64,000 bases of DNA from Struthio camelus (lineage: Eukaryota > Chordata > Aves > Struthioniformes > Struthionidae), in the NCBI RefSeq assembly GCF_040807025.1, contig NC_090954.1:14091501-14155500 (forward strand). The letters are read 5' to 3'. Numbering within the stretch: the stretch's first letter is position 1; each line of letters starts with the position of its first letter. Position numbers and translations under genes: made by a program. A model generated the notes under the pieces. The model saw nothing but the letters and a program-made list of their open reading frames with translations, did not search any database and was not told where the DNA came from. Below are positions 26,201-38,990 of this stretch, in pieces.

Positions 26201-26315
26201 CCATACATCCCGCTGTGGATGTGCACACACTTCTTCGTGTAACTTTAATTTTTAAATGAATATGCTTGAAGTATATTGAGCGTATTTCATTTTCCTTCCA
26301 GAACGTGCCTTCTGT
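23275..26315. other. Noncoding stretch with chance open frames, no gene recognised
   Basis: Several overlapping open frames occur at 23.4-23.8 and 24.3-24.9 kb on both strands; such overlap in many frames argues against coding. At 23472-23699 a strong acceptor (ctctctttctcttcag) precedes a 228-base open interval that runs to a GTAAGT donor; see the findings. A GC-richer stretch at about 24.44-24.54 kb has few CpGs. No repeat family is recognised. Confidence 0.5.
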
Positions 26316-26640
26316 CAGAGTTCAGACGACCTCGCTTAGTGGGACGAACATTCCCTGAAATAACGTTTAATGAGCTGCAGAAGTGCTTCTGAAAGCTCGT
26401 TTTGAACATGGGGTTTGTCGTGCGGATAACGTTTCCAAAAGTCCCAGCTGCCCGACAAGGGGACGGCACCTCGCCCTCGCAGTTACGCGTGTAAAGCCTC
26501 GGCACAGGGGCTCAGGGACAAGCTCCAGGTGACTTTCCACACTGCATGCAAAGCGCGGAGGGGTTCAGCCTTCTCCCAGCATCAGCACTAACGCTAGCGA
26601 TTCTCGCCAAGACAAGTTTCTAAGGCCGTGACGGTCAGCA
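26310..26640. other. CpG-dense patch
   Basis: In 26401-26640 I count about 18 CpG in 240 bases at roughly 57% GC, close to the expected CpG frequency. A few more CpGs extend the patch left to about 26310. This meets the usual small-CpG-island criteria in a window that is otherwise CpG-depleted. A promoter, an unmethylated enhancer or a young GC-rich insertion would all produce this. No TATA box, exon or repeat consensus is evident to choose between them. Confidence 0.45.
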
Positions 26641-27559
26641 GAAAAAGCAGCTGTGAGCAGAACCCAATTGTTTTCATTTTGGGGGGGAAAAAAGTGCTAC
26701 AGACAATATTAAATTAATTGTTTATCCGTGACCCCATACCAGCAAAGATAACCGGATAGTTATTTAACTGTGGAAATTTTAATAGCTGAATTTCCTGATA
26801 AACTTCTGCTATGTTGGATGACTTCACATTCCCCATATCTAATGCTTGCTCAACGTGAAATTTTAATGACATGTCTGTTTACATACTATAATCTTGTGGA
26901 AAATGTGCATTTTCTCTTAGGCTTTTTTTGGAGTGGGTATTTGTTCTTTCCTGATTGATAGAATAAGAAAGAAGGAAAGACAGAAATGCCTATTAGCATC
27001 TATCATTTTTTATCTCTGTTCAGCACCCTAAAATCATGGATTATTAAAACTTGGTATTTGCCAGGTCTTGCTCATGTGCCTAGTAGTTCAGATGTCTCTC
27101 TTCTCTCTCCCAGTCCTTGAATCTCCTGTCGTAACATTTCAGTAGGTCTCTATTCCTACTTCCAGGCAGGCTCAAAGTACTACAAGAATATTTTTTCCCC
27201 ATAATAATTTATTTTATGTCCTGAGAAGAGCTAGTACCTTAGAAGCACAAACAGGAAAACAGAGGAAGGCGATGAAAAGAAATCAATTCACTTTTTCCAA
27301 AAATTCACTTCTTTATCAATAATTATTGTTCCCGTACCACCACTTATCTTCCACACAACCCTTGCCATAGGTTTGAGGGCCAAAAATGAACTTTTCACTT
27401 CACTGCTATGCAACATTGCGTTAACCAGCCAGGTTGTGCATCCCCATTCAATTAAAAGCATGCACTGACTGACGGCACGTTCAGCTACGCTTTGCAACGT
27501 ATCTCTAGGCTGAAGTGCCATTCAGTGTGCCTGCCCAGGTACTTCTTGGGTTTTTCAGC

Positions 27560-27685
27560 CTCCTTGTACCTGCACGGTCACCGCTAAGGCTCCTCTGTGC
27601 GGCCTGGACGCGGCCCCTCGCCTGCGCCCCGTTAGCTCACGGCACGGCTTGGGCTCTCTCCAGCTTGGCAGTGGGCTAGCGCTTC
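27560..27685. other. CpG-dense patch
   Basis: About 12 CpG occur in roughly 125 bases, and the core block 27601-27660 is 75% GC by hand count, the most GC-rich 60 bases I counted in the window. It lies about 1 kb from the preceding CpG-dense patch. A minus-strand open frame of 63 codons overlaps it, but the arginine-, glycine- and proline-rich product is what GC-rich DNA gives by chance. No gene is recognised. Confidence 0.4.
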
Positions 27686-27947
27686 GAAAGCTAACTTCAC
27701 AGCTGTCCTGTCTCCTTATCCCACCTCCTTTCTGCTCTGGCCCCATGGAGTTTAAAAGGCAACTAAAAATAATACAGTTGGGCTCTGGATGTTATTGATA
27801 CAACCAGTTCTCGGCTTCCTTGGAATAATGATGTATGTGTCTGCCCTGCGTTGCCAAATCTAGATATTTTCTGGCAAGTTGCACAGTACCTCCTTAAGGC
27901 CCAGCTCCTAGAGTTGTGCAATTATGCGAGAAAGCCAGGACCAATTC

Positions 27948-27978
27948 AAAAAAAAAAAACAAACAAAAAACAAAAAAC
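27948..27978. repeat. A-rich tract with interspersed C
   Basis: A12 followed by A3, A6 and A6 blocks separated by single C residues. It could be a decayed poly(A) tail or simple sequence. No element body upstream is recognisable. Confidence 0.75.
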
Positions 27979-28867
27979 TTCTAAACCTCATGTTTGTGGT
28001 GGCAAAAGGTTTGAACATACAGGGGAGCACGCCTCAAGGCAAAAAAGATCCTGTGCTATCTTCTTGTTTCTTCATGACTTTTAAGTTCATTTCATAAATT
28101 TTCTGGGCTCTGAGCTCACAATTTTCAATGCATGGGTTTGGCATTGCTAATGTAAACACTCAGTAATTAGCACAAAGTGTCCCTCTGTTTTGGAAGCTGC
28201 TAAGCCACTTAGTTATGAAAAGTATTTCCTAATGTGAAAGAGCCTTCATGTTTTACAGCACTACATGCTATATCAGTATTGCAGGCTCCCAAATAGCATG
28301 ATCAATCTTACAAATTTTCAGTTCAAGCCACTATATTATTAAGTTATAACGAAGTGAATGCTTAAAGTTCCAGTGTGGCTAAATGGTTTTGCAGATTGCT
28401 AGCAATCTGATGCATTGTTGGGTTTTTTTATATTTTGCTTGTTGTAGTCCACTAATAAGGAAATAAATTGCAATTCACATTACCGTATAACTGTAATTCT
28501 GAGATATGAACTTTTTATTATAGACTGAGCTGAAATAATTGAACTCATTTCACTTAGGCTGGCCTTTTCAAGCTGAAGAAAGGTGTTTTTCTACTTTATC
28601 TCCTCTGCAGAGCAGGAGGAAGACTTCTGCACTTATCTAGCGAAATGCAGCTGTTTATGATTCTCTTCTCTTCTACCTGTTAGCTGATATCATACAAGTG
28701 AAGCCTCTGAGAGAAATCTTCCCTCTCATTTTATACTCCACATTATCTTACATCTACCCATATTGTCCTTTCAGGAATTATCCTCAAAAAATGCATAATA
28801 ATTCACATCAAAATTTCAAGGCTGGCTTTTGGTGCTGGGTACATAATTATATGTATGCATTTGAGCC

Positions 28868-28883
28868 AAAAAAAAAAAAAAAA
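28868..28883. repeat. Poly(A) run of 16
   Basis: Uninterrupted A16. No identifiable retroposon body or flanking target duplication is seen. Confidence 0.9.
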
Positions 28884-31800
28884 GCCACACAACACTATGT
28901 GCATATACCTATTGAGAAGTTTCCCTCCAGTTTGTGGACACTATGCTGATTGGGGCTCTAACAGCTTCCCCAGTTGAATCTGTTGTGTGGCACCTGACCA
29001 CATCAGTTCCTTTCCACGTAATCACTATTCCTGTAACAATTAACTTTGAACTTCTATCTCTAGTTAGGTTTAAGGACACTGAGCACTGTCAGTACATAGA
29101 ACCTGTCTAATCATGGACTCTGAACCATAAATCCTAATGGTAAGTAAGATCCTACTAAGATGCATTTGAATGACACAAAAAATTACATTTCTGCTCTGGT
29201 CTATCTGACTGTTAATTACATATTTCTGGAATCATAGAAGACCAAAGAGGTTAACCACAGCTTGAGAGTTACCACCTCGAAACAGTCTGATGTGACACAC
29301 CGAAGACACTGAGCACACTAGCTAACTTATCTGCCCCTTGTAATTACACATAGTGCCTGAGACATACATCACCTTGCTATCTACAGTACATCCTGGTCAT
29401 GCACAGGAGCTGCTCACCTAGTCGCACCTAATAATAATAGATTTTAGCACATGCTGCCTTAATTAGACTATATCTTAACCATTTACTCACTTACTATTTC
29501 TCCCCTGAGATACAGCTAACTACGGCTGTAATAGAGACCTTTACAGGAAACCTATTATTATGCTGCTGCTTTGAAATTTAAAAGCGGCTCCTGCAACATG
29601 ACTGACAAAGGAAACAGGCATGGTTAAGAATGAGCTTACAGATTTACACTTTAGAAGTCAGATTTATCAACTTAATGTTTGTTATCTCAAGCTAGACACC
29701 TAATTCATTGTCTGGACACTCTTTATAGGCAATGCAGGGGCAAACTGCAAAGGACAACTCAACTCCCACAGGTCAGGCTGGAGTGACTATCTCATACCCT
29801 CGTCTCTGAGTGCAGCTCCTCCATACGACCACTCACAAACCAGCTCCTATGGACTTGCATGTGGCTGACCTCAGCCACACTGAGCGGTCGCTCTAACTTC
29901 AGTGTGACTCTTTTCACTCATCACTTAAAAATAAATATTTATATAGAGTTTTTGTGATAATGTTAATTTCTTACACAAAAAAATGAAAAGGGATTTTAAA
30001 TATGAGAATCCCCATCCAATGCAGCTGAGAGAGCAACTCAGGTTCAGTACAACACTTCACGCTGTAACTGAAAGCACTGTGATTCCACTGACGTTACATT
30101 GAATTATGAGCTGCAGCTGAAAGTTCATAAAAAGATTCCTTTGCATTCACAGGAGTGTTTACCTTTACTCCACTTGCACTGATGTGACAGTTTGCATCAT
30201 CCTGAGCGTTCACCAGCTCTTCCCCTTCTTTGAGCGTCCCTCGCCAAGGAGCCCAGTGGGCATGGTCCAGAGGGAAGCCTGGGCACACAGCAACAAGCAG
30301 GCAGGACAAGCTGCCTGCGATTAGCGCACTAGCCTCTCTTCTGCCACATTTCTGCGTGGTAGTACAGCACCCACCGTGACAGAAGTAAGAGTTACAGTCA
30401 TTTCAGAATGCAGGAATACACAGAGAATCAAATTTACCTAGGCATATTGAACTGAAACATGCGGAGTCAGTGTGCCAAGAGCAATGTCTTTTATTATATT
30501 ATTACAAGGCTTACAGGAGCTATGTATTATTATTAACACTGAAATTCATGGAAGTAATCTAGTATTATTAATCATATATACATACATGAAAAGGAGGGCT
30601 TTAGTTCCTGACCGTTCCTGCTGGCAATTTCTGGTCTGGTTCCCTACAATTCACAGAAAGCAAAACGTGCATCCATTTAAATGTATGAAAACACACCATT
30701 TACTGTCCTCTGGTACTTAACAAAATTGTGACTCTGTTACTCATCCAAAAGCAAAATGTGACTTTCTGTATCAGCAGTATTTACAAGGCACTAGATAACT
30801 CCAAAACAAGATGCGCTTGCTGAAATGTAAAATGACAGGCTGTCAGAAACAGCTGGTGAAGGTCTTGTGTACAGTGTGGCATAACAGCCTGCAGCTTTTA
30901 AGTCCTTTGCATCATTTAAAGAAGTCAGCTTATGTTGTAGTAAATAGAGCTTTTTCCTGCGTTATAGGAGGTGGGACATCCAAGTAGACAGGCTCAAGAC
31001 AATTTGTGCAAAGTCTGTGCTTTTGCAGAAGTATATCATGTCTCTGCCATATGCCAATGGCAGTAAAATATTCCACTCATTTCTAAGAGGTTTCCGCTCT
31101 AACGCGCCCTCCCTTCTTCCCTATGTCCAGCTGTCACTCAGTTCAAATGACACTGTTGTTACTCTATTTGTCAAGGTTTTAGAAGAGCAATACCAAAAAA
31201 GGTATTCAGTTTGGAAAATATGTTATGTGTTCTTGGAACTGCCTATAATCGGTGACCTCATGACTTTAAATATAAACTCTGAAACTTAAGAATTTATCTG
31301 AAGGAATAGTAAGATTTCATGCACATTTTGTTAATCGTGCTCATTTAGAGCGACTTGAGGAGATGGCTTGTTTTGTTCCTTTTTTCTTAGGATTTGCTTT
31401 GCAGCAATTGACAGCACTGGCCAGTGTTAAAGGCAGCGGGTCAACTCCCACACGCCTCCCACTGAGGATCTGACCTGGGCCTTGTGCTAGCCAGCCCTAC
31501 CTCAGAGCAGCAATGCCAGTATACTTCAACCACCACTCGCAGTTCCTAACTCCATCCCTCTCCTTTTCCACCTGTCCTTTTTAGGATTTGTCATTCACCG
31601 TGCGATCAGGATGCAGTTCAGGACCACAAAACAAATCTGTGACAGGGACACAGCTGACTTCTCCATAAGGAGAGCCATCATGGGGAGAGCCATAAAGGAC
31701 CGTCTCACTCTCTGACAACGGCCAGTAGCAGAGGCTTAAGAAAGCAATACTAGCACCAGGAGGGGCAAAGCACTTGGGCACATGCCTTTAGTCCACGCAT

Positions 31801-32040
31801 GCAGCTACACGCGTCCTTACCCCAAAGTGTTCCATGCGCAATTCAGATCAGAAACGAATTGTGACAAGGTAACTTCCCGCTGCCTCCTGAACATTGCCGT
31901 CAAGTAAAAGTTGCTTCAGAAATATAGCTACCATTCCCAAAGTCGTATTTATTTATAGATGGCAGAGACCAAATCTCAAGATGTTTACAGAGATGCAAAC
32001 AAGAGACAGCTGCCAGTGACTGAAGGCACTGTGTGTGTTT

Positions 32041-32340
32041 TGGGTGGAAACGAGGCAGGATAGGCCAAGGTGCCGCTGCTGCTGCCCCACTGGCGCAGCA
32101 GAGGGGCGCTGGCCGCGCGCCCACCCAGGAGAAGAGAGGCAGGAGAGCAGGAGGTGGACGGTGCCTCCTCTTTTACAGAGTCCCCCGTCTACAGACCGTC
32201 GGGGAAAGCAATAGGCAAGATCACCTTCGTTACAAACTGCTGCACAGGCAGCGCTGTGAACGGCCACGTTCAGTGTGAAAACTCCACCTGCTCGCAGCCC
32301 GACTGCTTCCCGTGCGTGACCGTAGCCCCAAGGAAAACTG
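32041..32340. other. CpG island-like segment, about 300 bp
   Basis: Hand counts give about 62% GC and 20 CpG dinucleotides in 300 bases, an observed/expected ratio near 0.7. This passes the classical thresholds (at least 200 bp, above 50% GC, ratio above 0.6). The densest part is around 32090-32120. Open frames of 81-104 codons cross it on both strands, which is usual in GC-rich DNA where stops are rare, so they are not evidence of coding. One plus-strand frame (32070-32369) is cysteine-rich near its end but matches nothing I know. It could be an orphan promoter or enhancer. Confidence 0.5.
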
Positions 32341-34600
32341 TAATTACTTGCCTCCGCATGCTCAGATAAGAGGAAGAGCAGTTTTTTCGCTTGAGCCTTT
32401 GCTTGAATTGTGTGTGGGGGAATGTCTCATTCACATCGCATGGAACATATACATGTGTCATTGAGCCCACAGACACCAAACTGTACACATCACGCATCGG
32501 GATAAAGTAGCTTCTTCTAGTAATCACTGAACTATGTGGTTTTAGCTTTCAATAGTTAATAGCTTCTTGTGTTCCCTGACTGGGCTGATGTTGCAGATGC
32601 TTTCAATAAATGTTTATAACAGGCTCTCTTGGAAAAGCTGGCTACTTATGGACCATATGCGCACAGGCACACTTTTTAAAAATTGCTTTGTCGCTTTTGT
32701 CCCTGGTTTGCAGTCCTGCATTTTTTGAACTTGTAATTTCATTTCCAGTTCCTTATTTATGTATTTCAGTACACAGCCCCTGAACCATGCTTTGCATTTT
32801 GATGAACATTTCCTTTGGTAAAAACAGCAGTACAGCAGGCCAAGCAGCCTCTATCAGCTGAGCCGATTCTTGTGGTTGGAAGCAGAGTTGCTCTTACCCG
32901 TGTAATTAACTTTTGTAGCTTAAAAGAACACGCACCCTTGCTGATCTACAGTATACAGCTGGTGATTAAATTGCAAAAAATTCTTTTCACCAAGACATTT
33001 TGTTCTATTCCAGTACTCTTGGGATGATCACATGGTCATTCAAAAATTGTTGATACACACTATTCTGTCATTAAAGGGAGCTGAGAAAGCTCCTAACGCA
33101 GAGACATGAATTATTTCTTTTGAATCAGACTACAACAGACATTCTAAAAATATCTGAGGAGAAAACAACAGTGTCCTAAAAGCCAAAAAAGTAAAGTAAA
33201 CAACAGATAAACCTAGTCAAGGAACAAAAACAACAACAATAAAAATCAAATAAAATCCCCCAAACAATCAACAAACCGAAACAAAAATAGAAAAAAAGTT
33301 GTAAAGTGTCACTGGAGACAGTCACAAGGGATGGTGAAGCCAGCAGTGCGCAGTAACATGGGCAGAATAATATCTTCAGCAGGCTGCAGAGTGGCTGATG
33401 GGGAAAGGGAAATCCGGTCTCGGAGACGGTAGCTATGTCTTTTTTCCTCATGGGTACAGAGGCACCACTTAAAGCCAAGTCTCTCAATCTACTGGCTATA
33501 ACTTACGCACTTTGTGGGCACTGGATGTGCAATGAATGTTCAGACCTTCCTTTTCAAAGGCTCGAGTAGGTTAGATTTTCCCTGATATAGCTGGATGTCA
33601 CTAGTGCTTCTCTGAATCATATTCCTTATATCAATGGAAGCAGTGGTCACTGGCCTGAAAAGCAAGACAGAGCCCATTGATGGGGCACTTCTGTGTATTG
33701 ACTAATGATTAGAAGGTGTTCCAAGTCTCACCTGAACGCCAAATAAAAAAGAAGAAAGGCAAATCTGTCAAAGTCTGTAGAAGCTTTAGTGGGAGACAAA
33801 TTAACAACTGGTTCTTGAGAGAAGTGATATTCTTAGATATTTGCAAAACAAAGAATTCATGGAAAGTAGATACCTTTTGAGAAGAAAAATATGATTTTTA
33901 CTGCTATTGGAAAAACTGCCTGGAAAGCAAATAATTTTCTGATGAAAGCTAATTTTGTCAAACAAAAGCCAGCAATTCTCATCAGGTTCATCACCGGTGT
34001 CCCACTGAAGCTCTAATTAGAGTTGTATAATGGTCCCCCTTTCTTCTCACAGATCCAGGCTTTTCTCCTGGATATCCCAGGAGCAGTAATTCCCTCAGGT
34101 GCTCTTTCCACGCACCCTTGGGCGCATCCCAATCGAGGGCCACAGCCTAGGCAAAACGTTGCCACAATGAGACACTCAAATCACGTCTCTCCAGGGTAAC
34201 TCTGACAGCACTTCTAGCTTCTACCCTGCCCAGTTCTCTGCAGATCAGACATGTTTCCAGATAAGCATCCAAATGTAAATACTTTTTTAATGCCAATGGT
34301 TCACCAAAGACTAGTATCTACCATAGCACCGTATGCGTGCATATTGTGAATTGGGTAAATCTGAGTGCTCTCCAGACTCTCCTGTATTTTCATCCCATCC
34401 TTTCAGGTCTTGTCTCACTTTGTTTTAAAAAAGTGCAGCCCTTGGAACAACCTTCAGTTTCTTCTCTGACCAGGGATGAGGCTTCAATCTCCTATACTTT
34501 TACATTCACTTTTTTTATTAGTTCTTACTACATGCATTTCCTCAACAGTTCCCTCCAGGCCGTCTACTAGAAGAATTTGTTTCGTCTCCATGCCTGCCTC
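32341..34600. other. Noncoding stretch, no gene recognised
   Basis: Contains an A-rich tract (listed separately) and a short inverted repeat ctcctgg/ccaggag near 34.07 kb. No gene or repeat family is recognised otherwise. Confidence 0.55.
33183..33300. repeat. A-rich low-complexity tract
   Basis: About 118 bases made mostly of A with scattered C and T (caacaacaat- and acaaaaat-type words). Read on the minus strand it is T-rich. It is probably expanded simple sequence, and no attached element is recognised. Confidence 0.7.
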
Positions 34601-34700
34601 TCAGATCATAAGCTTTTTAGGGCAGGGACTCACTCACTTCTTACTGTGAAAGAACATTCTTACTCTACTTTGTGCAGTGTAGGTTTGTACGTACGTGTTG
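34601..34700 (+). repeat. L3/MIR-type retroposon tail, decayed
   Basis: The segment atcataagctttttagggc followed by agggactcactcacttct matches the widely shared 'attgtaagctctttggggcagggact...' block of ancient amniote L3/MIR-type repeats. Downstream, ctttgtgcagtgtagg and agcacaaagata fit the 'tgtacagcgcctagcacaatgg' continuation poorly but in the right order. Family naming is from memory; the block itself is distinctive. Confidence 0.5.
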
Positions 34701-36633
34701 CACATGTAGATTTATAGCACAAAGATACTGAGCAATCTGTAAATCTTAATTACTACTCATCATATATTTCCTGTTTCATAGTCACATTACATTATTAGTC
34801 AAATAATATCTGTCTTACTGAAGTTAAACATTACACGGTTTTGGAAACTCTCCCCTATAGCCAAATGTCAGTCATTGCGGTATGCTTGCTTGGAAGGGGG
34901 GAGGAACAGAGAAGCCAACAGAAATATTTCTACCCATTGGTGAGAGGTAAAATAAAAGACCCAGTTGCCTTAAAACTGAAACAAGCAAGTAAATTCTCTT
35001 CTACCCCAACCCCTGCCTAAACCTCAAAAAATGTTAACATCTTACACGTGTCAGGAGTTATTTATCAAACTGTTTGCTTGTCAGCCACTGCAGTACATTC
35101 TGTCCCTTTGCTAAGATACTGTAAATTCATGACAATGAGTAAAATTCTCTTTGGCAGGAATATTTGTATTTATCTGAAAAAGAAAATTATCAGCTTGCTT
35201 CAATGCTGAGACAGTCTTTCAGTGGCTAGTGGTATGCAATTATACCAAGCTCTCTCCCTGTGCAAGCACACTAATTTGTGGTGGACAATGTTTGTTATTT
35301 CAACAGGAGAATTTCAGTTTGGCTGAAGCTAATTTTTTTCCTGAAGAGCTTCACATTTTTCTTCTGTCGTTAGATTTACAGGCTTTGTGCACATGCTGTC
35401 CTCTGCCTCATCTGTGGACAACTGTTTAATATCCTCCTGTGGGGATGACTGGGTGCTAAACACACTATATTTGCCAGCCTGGCCTGCAGCTTCTGTGCAC
35501 CAACTGAGAGGAAAGAAAACTTGAGGTTATTCCTCAGCGGACCAGGACAATTTATGCCAAAAACCTCTGTAAAGCAGCACAAGTGAGAAGGTTAACATCC
35601 GAGAGACAACATTAAGAGTGACTCGGCTCTGTACACTAGTCTCACAATTGAACCAGTTACATGGATGCTTTCACTAAAGCAAAACATGTTTTGCTTCCCT
35701 CTCCAAGTTGTAAAGGAAGCATTTTGTTGTTTAGAGAACTGATGATCTGAAACCGGATGAATTTCTATAGCCAATGTTAGGCTAAAGTTTGGATTCAATA
35801 ATCTAATTGTCCATCTGCCCATAAAAACGATTCTATGAAACACAAGATGTTTTTCAAAGAAACAGAGCTCCACAGCCTGCTGTTTGACAGCGGCTGTAAA
35901 GAGCTCTCATCCTACCATTCTGAAATGATCAAACAAACAAAAGGGACAACAGACCATCTTTTATGCTGCATCCTAAATATCTCCCTATGGAAGAAGGGTC
36001 TAGACCTGACTCTTTGAAGTTAATCTCCTCTACACTTCAGAGAGATCAGAACTGGACCCTAATTTTCTCTGCTTTTGTTTTAAACCAGAGCAGAAGAACA
36101 ATGATTGCCATTAATGAAAACCAAATTGCAAGACAGTTCAGCAGTTCATTTCAGTAATTCGTCCCAAGTGGCGCGGATGGTCCCAGGTTAGCATGGACTC
36201 AGAGGCATCACACATAAAGCCTTTCTGATGAAAGTCCAATAGTCCCCATTTCAGAAAGCAGAATCTGACCAGGAATGGTGGGCTTCTCCCTGAAAACTCG
36301 CGTGATGGAAACTTATATACACTTCAGACTGGAATGGGAAATGTTAATATAATTGAATTCCCATTAATGGAATGTTAACGTCCTTGCTCATCAGACAGAA
36401 TGTGGATCACGACTTTATAAATACATGTCTGTAATTACAATTAGAGTACTTTATAAAGAATAACAACCATTCTGGCTGGGAATTAGCTGTAAATTTTAGT
36501 GTTAACTGAGATTGAATATTACATTTTGGTTAATATAGATCTCACAAATATGAATTTGGTACATGCTGTCAAGCAGTCAGTTATAAATTTGGGTAATACA
36601 CTCAAGCAATCATTCACTAGGAGTAAATAGCTT

Positions 36634-36662
36634 AAAAAAAAAAAAAGAAAAAGAAAAAAAAA
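36634..36662. repeat. A-rich tract
   Basis: A13 then GA5GA9-like runs over 29 bases. Simple sequence, or the remnant of a poly(A) tail with no recognisable body. Confidence 0.85.
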
Positions 36663-38616
36663 TGCTTTCCCTGGGACTGACCACAATTCCAGCTCATTAA
36701 ATCCCGTTTAATGCAAAGTTTATTCTCATTATTTATCTTTATTTCATAACAGAGCACTTGTTCTCATGAAAACATAACTTTGTTCTCACACCCTTTCACA
36801 GTACATGCCAAACTGTTTCTGACATATTTAACTTTGCTGGTATTCCGCTACAACTCTGAAAAAACTAGTTACTGAATGACATGAGGGAGCCATAAACTTT
36901 AGCACAAGATGATCACAATGCCAACAATTTATCTGTAGGATCTATTACAAAAGTTAGCTGAGCTGCTGATCACTTGAAAAAACAACCAGTGATGAAATTC
37001 TACAACAAACACAACACACATTTAATGCTGTCAGGCAATCTTCAATATTTAGACAGGGAAACAACCTCAGATATTTAAGAATTTTCTCTCAGTCTAGGTA
37101 TTTCATTTTTACAGAAGGCAATAACCAGGCAACGCCATGTTTGCAGCTTGGAAGAGACAAATTTGTATTCACGGTTTATGCATATTAGAAAAGTTATTCT
37201 TTCTTGGAACCATCACTAAAAAAAGGAGATATGCTATGGGAGAGAAGAGGTAAAAACCCAGATGATTATTTCTGAAAAGAAAAATTCAGCTCCGCCTAGC
37301 AAACCCTGCATTCTACAAGTTGTTACGGAGAGCACCGTTTTCAGCACTCCCAGGTGAAAGGCTAAGAAGGAATCTCTGGGTCTTACAGTTTTCACTGCTT
37401 TTCCCAGTGTTGATTTTTCTCTTTGCCGTTTGCAACAATGAATTTAAATTCTTTTTATTTATTTATAGATTTTAAACAAACAAATCTTCGCCCACGTAAT
37501 ATGCAATACTCATGAGATATAACCGAGGCTAGTAATTAAGATAAGCAAATCTAACTAATATATCATTTGTGGCCTCCTACACATTAAAAAAACTTCCAGA
37601 GAAGCTAATAGAGGCTTACTTTGCTATTTGAGAGTTCTTTCTAAACATAATTTTAAGCCACTTCTCAGTATAAAAAGAAAAAGGAGCAATCAAGGTGCCT
37701 GGAGAATTATCTTAAGTGTACATATAACTGTGTATGCTACATTGATTCATATGGTATAGTGATGCAGAAGAGTTGTACAAGGGGAGAAATATTAATTATT
37801 GTTTCCTTTCAGAAATAAATACAGGGGTCTGCGCTCTCTTTACCAAACACCTCCAATTCATACCCAAATTTGAATTCAAAAGAAGTCCCAACCCTCCTCC
37901 TCCTTCTTCTGCTTTATTTGAATCCAGAAGCTGAATAAAATTTGATATGTTTAAAATCCAAGTTTCATTTTTGTGTCTCGGCCCATTTCTAATTAATATC
38001 TGTTTTACTATTTTCACGTTTTCCACTTCACTGAACAAAACAGAGTGCTGATCTGTCCATCTTCTTTCTGAGACAGATATGAAGCTAAAAAACAATACTA
38101 TCTTCTCATTTATTCAATCACCGCCAAAAATGACGGCCCTGCACTCCTCCTTTAAGCTATCACTGAATTTCATTCTGGTTGGAACATTTTAATAATAAAA
38201 GATACTGAGCTCCTTATAATCAGTGAACATTTATTAATGCAAAATCACATAGCAATTCCTCATAATGATATGAAGTGTCCAAAGCATTGATCATTGATGG
38301 AATTTGTAATCAAAGTTATTAAAATGAATTAGAAAAGGAAATAGTAATTAAATCCCAGTTACTGGAACGTAAAACCGCTCTAAAGTTAAACAATATGGGT
38401 GTCTCCTCCAGAAAGGAGGACGTTGGTAACATTTCTTTCCTTACTGCTAGTTGAAAATTGAAGTAACTTTTACGGAAAGATCTTTTTCTTTAACAAAAAT
38501 ACTTCAATAACATTCTTTATTCAACAAAGTATTTTTATCACTTCTATTTTTTCCCCGCGAAAGACATATTGTTCAAGCCTTTCTTTTACAAGAGAGACCA
38601 CTGCATTAACAGACCC

Positions 38617-38638
38617 GGTAAAACTCCATGGTTTTACC
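38617..38638. repeat. Perfect 8-bp inverted repeat
   Basis: The arms ggtaaaac and gttttacc flank the 6-base loop tccatg. Possibly chance; no function inferred. Confidence 0.5.
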
Positions 38639-38869
38639 ATCGGCTGCACAACCAGCACCACACTGTAGTAGAGTTACTGCCAAGAGCAAAGCAATTGCTC
38701 AGTGAACTACTCTTTTTTTTTCAAATGCAAGTGGTAATAACTGATCCTCTTCCTCATCTTGATCTTGCCAGATTTACTGCAGCCAAGACCTGAATCTAAT
38801 CTCCCACATCCCCAGTAAACGCCCACAGTAACCGGCTATCTTTGCCAGCCTCCCTCTGGCTCAGTGAAT

Positions 38870-38990
38870 GAATCTGCCCACCAGAGCCAGCAGCTCCGGC
38901 CACAGCGCGGGACTGAGAGCTTCCCCAGGCTGCCGCAACCGCGGGGAACAAAGCCACACGCACCTCCCCGGTGGGAACCTGGGAGCGACT
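38870..38990. other. Small CpG-dense patch
   Basis: About 9 CpG in 120 bases with high GC content, in CpG-poor surroundings. It is too short to call an island on its own. A minus-strand 87-codon open frame overlaps it without resembling a known protein. Confidence 0.35.

Larger units (their letters stand above)
27686..32040. other. Noncoding stretch, no gene recognised
   Basis: Contains two A-rich runs (listed separately), and otherwise AT-rich sequence with no assignable element. A ggaatcatagaa motif near 29.23 kb recalls the terminal repeat of CR1 in antisense orientation, but the following sequence does not continue the match. Confidence 0.55.
34701..38860. other. Noncoding stretch, no gene recognised
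   Basis: AT-rich DNA. Around 36.34-36.60 kb the sequence is particularly rich in TAAT-type words (such as gtaattacaattag), as often seen in conserved regulatory elements, but composition alone explains it. An A-rich tract and a hairpin are listed separately. Confidence 0.5.

Noticed and set aside
29225-29310. Possible third CR1 end starting ggaatcatagaa
   Set aside because: Only the first dozen bases fit the CR1 terminal repeat, and the following sequence does not continue the 'ggtccaacccc' type block.
32070-32369. Cysteine-rich 99-codon frame in the CpG-dense segment
   Set aside because: GC-rich DNA is stop-poor in all frames, and comparable frames occur on the opposite strand. No family is recognised.
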